A stretch of DNA of 56,808 nt from Ophryocystis elektroscirrha (taxonomy: Eukaryota; Apicomplexa; Conoidasida; Neogregarinorida; Ophryocystidae), in assembly GCA_030141585.1 (NCBI GenBank), contig JAQIFP010000035.1:1-56808 (forward strand). Direction: 5' to 3'. Positions 50,406-56,808 of this stretch are shown one piece after another (the first letter of the stretch is position 1; the number at the start of each line of letters is the position of its first letter). The translations under genes and the position numbers were made by a program. The notes below the pieces were generated by a model. It searched no databases, was not told the origin of the DNA, and saw only the letters and a program-made list of their open reading frames with translations.

Positions 50406-50831
50406 TATATATATACATATATATACATATATATACATAAATATATATATATACATATATATACATATATATACATATATATGCATATATATACATAGAT
50501 TCATATATATATATACATATATATACATATTAGTACATATATATACAAATTTATACATACCATAGATATAGATACATACACATATACGTATCAATAAATA
50601 CATATATATTCGTATATATATAAATCAATAAATTGATTATTTATTTTTAGGGATACGTCGCTACTGAATTTATAGAAAGCATATTATTGCTAATTGCTTT
50701 CTCTTCTATCTTTGATAACCCTTCGGTAAATACATACATGCTAAATAATTATGCAGATGCCGCGGCTACAGGAACCTTTAATTTCGGAGAATCGGACAAA
50801 TAGCCAAGCACGCATTTCCTACTATTGTTGA
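48906..50831 (+). CDS. Multipass membrane protein, possibly THH1/TOM1/TOM3-like
   Basis: Exons 48906-49203, 49241-49282, 49677-49762, from 49796 to about 49985, about 50216-50339, about 50651-50725 and 50757-50831 can be joined; the first four joins were phase-checked. The product has about seven hydrophobic segments, including [37 protein letters not shown] and [14 protein letters not shown]. The segment [18 protein letters not shown] resembles the fourth helix region of TOM1/THH1-type seven-helix proteins; this is a weak resemblance, not a firm assignment. The last exon can be read in two frames ending at 50805 or 50831; phase favours the longer. It converges on MCM5 with a 462-bp gap. Confidence 0.5.
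50340..50640. repeat. TA/ACATATATAT microsatellite in an intron
   Basis: A (TA)n tract and ACATATATAT decamers fill the intron before the [13 protein letters not shown] exon of the membrane protein gene. Confidence 0.75.
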
Positions 50832-51293
50832 GTTTTTTTATTTCTACATATTTTTATTCCGATTGTTGATAACTATTTAACTTTTTTCTTTCTACCACAG
50901 GTGCTCTATACACATATTTTTTTGTGATTCAAGTTTATCATTTAATACAAGTATATACAATTATATATATATAATTGTATCTAACGACTTTCATAAAATT
51001 AAATCCTTCAATCATTATATAATTATTATATATTTTTTATTTGTTTAAAACATTTAAAAACTATAAAAATTATTACTATTAATAGAAACCATATTTTTTC
51101 CTCATATCTATATACATTTATTTATAAATAAATATATATATTTATATATACGTGAATCCAAAAAAAGAAACCCTTTCAGTACATTACTAATAGTAATGTA
51201 ATAATATTTTTCCACAATATAGTATAAAATATTTTTATTGAAGTAAAATAAAAAGTACACAAAACTTAGAATTTTTTTTTTTTTTATAAAAAG
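50832..51293. other. Intergenic region between convergent genes
   Basis: A 462-bp AT-rich region between two stop codons, with a T-run near 51272-51285. It must hold both 3' untranslated regions. Nothing else is recognisable. Confidence 0.5.
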
Positions 51294-54200
51294 TTAAACA
51301 CTTGAAGCGACGCGTTTAACGGAAGCGTCTCCTTTTTCTTCAAGAATACCTCTTTTAATTAATATGGATAAGGCTCTTACAATGAATATTTGCTCAAAGC
51401 CTTTCATTTTAAGCTCACTTATTATTGAATATTTACTAGCTCTTGTATTAACAGGAAGTCGTTGCAAAATAGCTGTTTCGGCTAATCGAACTTTTTCTTT
51501 TTCGGAACTCGACAGAGTTTCTCGAGTTAATGTTGACTTTGCTGCCTCTAAGGTAGCTAAATTAAATAGGTGCATGGCTTCTTCTACGTGAGTAGGACTC
51601 ACATATCTTGAAAGAGTCATGCGCGCCAAAGATTCAGATATTCGCGATAAAGATTCTAGTTGACGAATTGTAATTGGTATTTGATCTCGAGCTTTTCTCG
51701 AATCTCCTCTCATAGCCTCACGTATCTAATTTAAAAGTTTCATGAAAATTTAAATATATATATATATATAAATATATGTAAACTTTGCTATATACCAGCT
51801 TATTTAAAAAACAAGAAAATTACCTCGACGTAGTAATTTTCGAGCTTTTTGGCAGCCTCTGGAGACAATACGGGATTACAAGAGGAACGGCAATAGTTGA
51901 TATACTCACGTAACTTTTCACCAGAAATAGGTCCTTCAGCAGTTGACAAATCTGCCATTCCAGTGTGTAAGTGTAGCACGTGTTTGGCAACTGTTAAATC
52001 TCTCTCGACATCCTTAATATCACGAACAATCCATATTAAGTCAAACCTAATAAAAAGAATAACTCCATATCACATAAAGATACAAAAATTATTGTTTTAT
52101 TAATAATTTATACCTCATTTTCATTTAATACTCTAATGATGCCCAATATATTTAAGTCTTACATATTAAACATATATATTAATTTCTTCTGTAGATAAAT
52201 ATATATATAAATGTATATATAAATATATATATAAATATATATAAATATATATATAAATATATGTATACATATATATATAAATATATATATAAATATATAT
52301 ATAAATATATATATAATTATATATTTAAATAAATATATAAATATATATGAATATATATTTATATATTTATTAAATCTATTATAATTTATATAGATGAATA
52401 ATAATATAAATTTGTATATAAATATATATACGTATATGTTTATTAGATAAACAAGTATTATATTCGATTAATATTACATATATGTTGAGTTATATCAAAT
52501 GTAATGTCATTTTGAATAGATAAATTTAAATAAAAAATTAATGTATATACCAAAAGATAAATTACCTGGACAATATAGTGGTTTCGAAATCATGTTGGTC
52601 TGTAGTTTCCTTTGAATCGTCATAAGAACCAAAACTTGGATTTGCGGCTGCCAAGACACTACAGCGTGTAGTAAGAATTGTAGTGATTCCTGCTTTGGCT
52701 ATAGAAATAGTTTGTTGCTCCATGGCTTCATGAATCGAAACTCGATCGTCGTCTCTCATTTTATCAAACTCGTCAATACAGACGACACCTCCATCTGCTA
52801 ATACCATAGCTCCTCCTTCTAGAGCGAAATTGCCATTAGAGTCTCTCAAAACGGCGGCAGTTAATCCAGCAGCACTTGAACCTTTACCAGATGTGTAAAT
52901 AGCTATAGGCGCTGTTTTTTCGACAAATTTAAGAAATTGACTTTTAGCCGTAGAAGGGTCTCCTAAAAGTAATATGTTTATGTCCCCTCTTAACTTCGAG
53001 CCGTCTGTTAAGACTTTACGAGAACCACCAAACAATAAACACGCTATAGATTTTTTTATGTCTTCCGAACCGAATATAGCAGGTGCTATAGATTTGACAA
53101 TTTTATCTATTATTTGTGGATCTTGAGCCATCTGTTGGAATTCCTTGATATTTTGAAAATTGGTTGGAATCAAAGCTTTTCTGGGACCGGTTCTATCAAG
53201 GTATTCAAGTCCCAAAACATGTATATACGATATACTAGGAGTATTTTGTTTAGATAGTATTTCTTGAGATTTATGTATAGTAGAATAAACTCCTATTACC
53301 AATATACGTTCCCCAGGCAAAACACGTCCACACAGTATATTAGCAGCGTTTAATAAAATAGTTTTAGGCATATCTCCAGTGGGAACATGCTCTGGCAATT
53401 CTTGTAATTTGATTTGCTGTACATCGCAATACTCAGACTCATCCGATAAAATAACAAATGAATCCGGAGAACATTTTTCTTCATTATTTTGCCTATTTTG
53501 TCCTTTAGACAAACAATATTTGGGAATATCTATTTGCTGTTTCCATAAAGGTACTGAAACTGTTATTTCTGATTCGCACTGTTTACATTTCATGCGCATT
53601 CTGATAGCTTTATGCACTGGTTTATATGCTTGCAATACTATTCCAGGCACTATTACTAAACTCTCTACTAAAAAAGCATTTAACTCCCGTATAGGCGTAG
53701 GTAAACGATGGGATATTATTTCTAACTGAAATAATCTTAGATGTTTTACTAATGGCTCCATATATTCAAAAGATGTCTCTTCTTTGTTAACCGAAACACT
53801 GTCATTCATGTTTGCATTCGACATATCGGGATTAAATTGATACGTAATTTTACAGTATTGCACAAATTCATTTCTTTCTTTATTAGATAATCCCTCTAAA
53901 TATAATTCGCGAATAACTTGTTCTCCCACGCTAATAGCTCTAAGAGGGTGTTTTTGGAAACAGTTTAATAATAGTTCTCGCCAATTGTCTAAATTATTGT
54001 TCTCACTTCCCTATAAAGCAAGAGAATTATAAAGATTTTTTTTTTTTTCTTTTTTTTTATACTTTTTTTTTTGCACATACTTCAAACATACCAACATCAG
54101 AGTTCTGAGAAGATTTTTTGATCTCCGTAATCCAATGTGGCATATTAAAATGCTCAATATTCAATTGAATTGAAGAAGCATTTCTACGTTGCGATAAATT

Positions 54201-54448
54201 GTCTAGTTGGTCAACAAAAATTTTCCATGGCAAAAGAACTAGCTGTCTTATTTGTTGCTTATATGTATACTCCCCTATAAAAAAAGATATAGCTTTTTTT
54301 TTTTACCATTTTCCGTAAAGTAATTGAAAAAGTACCGTAACACTTGTTTGAGTAATGAAAATTGTGTGTTTAAATCAGTTGGTATTACTGAAGTTGGAAT
54401 CGCTACATTTTCAGACAAATTATTCTGAGCTGTATATGTTATATGCAT
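51294..54448 (-). CDS. MCM5: DNA replication licensing factor MCM5
   Basis: Five exons (54307-54448, 54081-54274, 52566-54010, 51824-52046, 51294-51725) join in phase to 811 residues. MCM5 is one of the six subunits of the replicative helicase. A zinc-finger region has CKQC and a later [15 protein letters not shown]. The AAA+ core has Walker [29 protein letters not shown], Walker [11 protein letters not shown], the sensor region [10 protein letters not shown] and the arginine finger ILSRFDLI; that last motif is split by an intron. The C-terminal winged-helix region ([20 protein letters not shown]) is present. [15 protein letters not shown] and [20 protein letters not shown] match MCM5 rather than other MCMs. 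The start [10 protein letters not shown] is the first ATG in frame; the N-terminus is the least certain part. Confidence 0.94.
52190..52350. repeat. 12-bp TA-type microsatellite in an MCM5 intron
   Basis: Tandem TAAATATATATA-type 12-mers lie in the intron between 52047 and 52565. They are non-coding. Confidence 0.75.
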
Positions 54449-54717
54449 CACTTATTGAGCTTTCAATTTCATTTTTTTTTTTTTGGAGGGTCCTCCTCAC
54501 CAGAATTTTGATATTAAGCAATCATTCTTTTACTATTTTATAAGTTAAAGTAATTCGGAAATTATTATTCATAATTAAAAATTATTGTAATTAAAAAATT
54601 AAAGCTTGATCTTTTTGTTTTTCTTTTTGAAAGGACAGATTTATACAATCTTTGGTAATTAATTCAGATAATAATTTATTAATTTTTTTTTTATAAAAAA
54701 AAAAAGTACTATGATAT

Positions 54718-55302
54718 TCATAGTTGTCCGCAATCAGCTATACGCACATCAGCAGTAGGCGCTCCTGAGTTGGATCTAGATGCACAGTTTTCAATTTTCT
54801 TGACAACGTCTTCGCCTTGAATGACTTGTCCAAAGACGACATGTTTGCCATCAAGCCATGGAGTTTTTACGGTAGTAATGAAAAACTGTGAGCCGTTGGT
54901 GTTTGGGCCTGCATTGGCCATTGATAAAAGATATGGACGGTCATGCTTTAGTTTAAATGGCTCATCGTCAAATTTTTTTCCATAGATAGACTCTCCACCG
55001 TGGCCGCTATATAAAGTGATATCTCCACCTTGTATCATGAAGTCCTTAATTATTCTGTGGAAGTTGCAGTGTTTATAGTGTAAAGGAACGCCTTGCTGAC
55101 CCATACCTTTCTCTCCCGTACATAATGCGCGAAAATTTTCAACTGTCTTAGGAGCGTCGTCTTTAAACAACTCCATAATTATGCGGCCAGCTGGCTCGGA
55201 GTCTATTTGAATGTCAAAAAATACACGAGGATTCATTGTTTTTATATAAGGTAAGCCCAGAATGAAAGCAGAAAATATAACTTTCCATAAAATGTCCCAC
55301 AT
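54718..55302 (-). CDS. Cyclophilin-type peptidyl-prolyl isomerase
   Basis: A single exon with no intron. The 194-residue frame contains a complete cyclophilin domain from [10 protein letters not shown] onward: [70 protein letters not shown] and a final IADCGQL. Catalytic Arg (FHRII), Phe/Met/Gln and the active-site Trp (PWLDGKH) are present, so isomerase activity and cyclosporin-type binding are expected. The upstream 22 residues ([18 protein letters not shown]) are hydrophobic and could be a signal anchor, giving a secretory form. Alternatively translation starts at the ATG at 55236, giving a 172-residue cytosolic cyclophilin. I cannot decide between the two from sequence. Confidence 0.95.
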   Translation of the reverse strand: MWDILWKVIFSAFILGLPYIKTMNPRVFFDIQIDSEPAGRIIMELFKDDAPKTVENFRALCTGEKGMGQQGVPLHYKHCNFHRIIKDFMIQGGDITLYSGHGGESIYGKKFDDEPFKLKHDRPYLLSMANAGPNTNGSQFFITTVKTPWLDGKHVVFGQVIQGEDVVKKIENCASRSNSGAPTADVRIADCGQL

Positions 55303-55641
55303 GAGGTTTTATAAATCTCGATATTTATATTTTGTTTTGTAAAAATATTTTACTTGAAATTTTTTGATTAATAATTTTCTGTAACAAAACCACCTGATTC
55401 ACCTAAAATACATTATATGATAAAAGAAAACTTATTTACTAATGTCTTAGCAAATTTTACTATATTATCTAAAAATTATTAACTACTTAGTCAATTTGGT
55501 AATATTTTTTGTAAACATCTTTGTTTTATTTTTGTTAACTCGAAAATACGCTTTAATTTGAAATAATATGTTTTCTAAAAAAAAATTACTTTTTCGCGAG
55601 ACTAAATTTTTCTTTACAAAAAGTTTAATAATTAACTTCTC
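55303..55641. other. Intergenic region between TRAPPC2L stop and cyclophilin start
   Basis: Both flanking genes are on the minus strand. The 339-bp AT-rich gap should contain the cyclophilin promoter and the TRAPPC2L 3' end. I see nothing else. Confidence 0.5.
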
Positions 55642-55880
55642 TTATGTTTCGTAAGGTCCTGAAGCACTACTTAGATATGGAAGACATAATTGATCTAAAA
55701 TACCATTAGAATGATTAGCACTGATCAATTAACTCATAATTTATTATTATTATTATTCGAACAATTACCTATTTTATTATTAAATTTCTCGTAATTATGG
55801 TCTAAATTGAAAAAAGGATTACAAACAAAGTCGACATAAGTTTGGTTTATGTTTTGAAAAAGCTAAAACATATATGTATG

Positions 55881-55911
<31 letters not shown>

Positions 55912-56204
55912 ATATATATATATACATATATATATATTGGAGTAATTGTAGAAACAAAATTACACATATATATAGTGTACATTGAGCTATTTATGCTATT
56001 TTATTTAATTATGTTAAATTTATTGAGGAAAATATTTTTCATTTTGTTCGAAATGCATGTTACATGTCATAGATCCCTACAAATAATTATTATACATTGT
56101 TCAATGCATATATATATATTGAGTAATAAATTCTTTTCATAATTTAATTTATTTAAATGAAAGTGTTATTAATATACACACGTACGTTCAATTAATCATG
56201 CGCA

Positions 56205-56243
<39 letters not shown>

Positions 56244-56808
56244 GTATATTTATATATATATGTATATTTTGTAATTTAGATATTATACGTATGTGAACTA
56301 CAATGTGTATTTATGAAGAATATGTTTTAAGTCATAAAAATTGTTGTGTGACATAGAACAATTACCGTTATTAGCAAATCATCTTGTATGCCTAACTCAT
56401 CTTTAATTATGACAAAAACTTTTAAACCAGTCGTCGTTAAATAACCATATATTGAATAGTCATGAATGCAAGTAAGTTCATCAAAATCCAGCGAGCTTAG
56501 AGATTTGTTTTCAAATTTGTTCAAATATTGCAATATGTCAGGGCTGTTCAAACCAACACAGGGACAAATATATCCCAAATAAGGCTTGATTGGTTCATCG
56601 TCTACCTCAGACTTACTTGAACTTTTCAAAACTGAACGAAGTACAAATACTTATACTAGCACAATTGGTAATTTGATACTTTATTTAAAGTTATTGCAAG
56701 CTTTATAAATATCAATACAGTTAATTATGTAAATGTATATATAGATATATATGTATATATATATATATATCATTAAATATCTCACTTTGTATAATGTTTC
56801 TTGCGAAG
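55642..56808 (-). CDS. TRAPPC2L: TRAPP complex subunit 2-like (5' end outside the window)
   Basis: Exons 56366-56631, 55769-55862 and 55642-55694 join in phase. A donor at 56785/56784 after FARNIIQ suggests an upstream exon that runs off the window edge. The blocks SSLDFDELTCIHDYSIYGYL, KVFVIIKDE and TYVDFVCNPFFNLD match TRAPPC2L, a longin-fold subunit of the TRAPP tethering and Rab-GEF complex in ER-Golgi traffic. The first visible residues fit the family's initial strand (AVIAKENYPLYIRS type). The C-terminal tail DQLCLPYLSSASGPYET differs from the human helix. The intron next to the 5' exon and the 366-55862 gap hold TA tracts. Confidence 0.85.

Noticed and set aside
53379..53729. 116-codon plus-strand frame, and a 75-codon one at 51364
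   Set aside because: Antisense shadows of MCM5 exons.
1..56808. Organellar (apicoplast or mitochondrial) origin suggested by the AT content
   Set aside because: Spliceosomal GT-AG introns and nuclear housekeeping genes such as MCM5, AP-2 alpha and EFL1 show nuclear DNA.
1..56808. Ciliate nuclear genome, suggested by the roughly 30-nt introns
   Set aside because: TAA, TAG and TGA all end conserved proteins at the expected place, which argues against a reassigned stop code.
1..56808. tRNA, rRNA or transposon genes
   Set aside because: Reading by eye on both strands I found no cloverleaf-type sequence with a GTTCRA arm, no rRNA core, and no transposase or reverse-transcriptase motif. A covariance-model search could still find one.

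Overview
This window is nuclear DNA of a very AT-rich unicellular eukaryote. Almost every gene is interrupted by GT-AG introns, and TAA, TAG and TGA all serve as stops, so the standard code fits. An alveolate, possibly an apicomplexan, is a reasonable guess: it has a CDPK-like kinase, an AdhE fusion enzyme, very short introns and low-complexity insertions. No marker in the window settles this. I rebuilt exons by eye, requiring GT-AG borders, matching phase and protein-family continuity. Exon borders in the AP-2 alpha gene and at a few other points remain approximate.

Layout: a TTI1-like HEAT protein fragment (+, to 2285); a CAMK/CDPK-like kinase (+, 2901-5327); hexokinase (-, 5541-7982); a 2009-residue RIC1 homologue (-, 8214-15390); LSM8 (-, 15651-16284); V-ATPase subunit E (+, 16783-17655), whose 3' end overlaps an unrecognised gene (-, 17642-18569); a small PH-like protein with an N-terminal cysteine cluster (+, 18907-20125); UDP-glucose 4-epimerase (+, 20622-23259); a coiled-coil protein with a C-terminal PH-like domain (-, 23374-28051); EFL1 GTPase (+, 28512-35356), ending 2 bp from another unrecognised gene (-, 35359-36258); single-exon AdhE (+, 37103-39721); AP-2 alpha adaptin (-, 39774-48386); a multipass membrane protein (+, 48906-50831); MCM5 (-, 51294-54448); a cyclophilin (-, 54718-55302); and TRAPPC2L (-, 55642 to beyond the window edge).

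The genes are mostly unlinked housekeeping functions: vesicle traffic (RIC1, AP-2 alpha, TRAPPC2L), acidification (V-ATPase E), ribosome maturation (EFL1), splicing or decay (LSM8), replication (MCM5), hexose metabolism (hexokinase, GALE) and fermentation (AdhE). There is no operon-like logic.

The architecture is odd. Intergenic space between converging genes can be negative or 2 bp. Introns fall into two classes: about 22-50 nt (some of them little more than GT-poly(A)-AG), and a few hundred to about 1000 nt filled with TA microsatellites and tandem repeats. The most interesting protein-level observation is that the alcohol dehydrogenase half of AdhE has lost all four iron-ligand residues, while the acetaldehyde dehydrogenase half looks intact.
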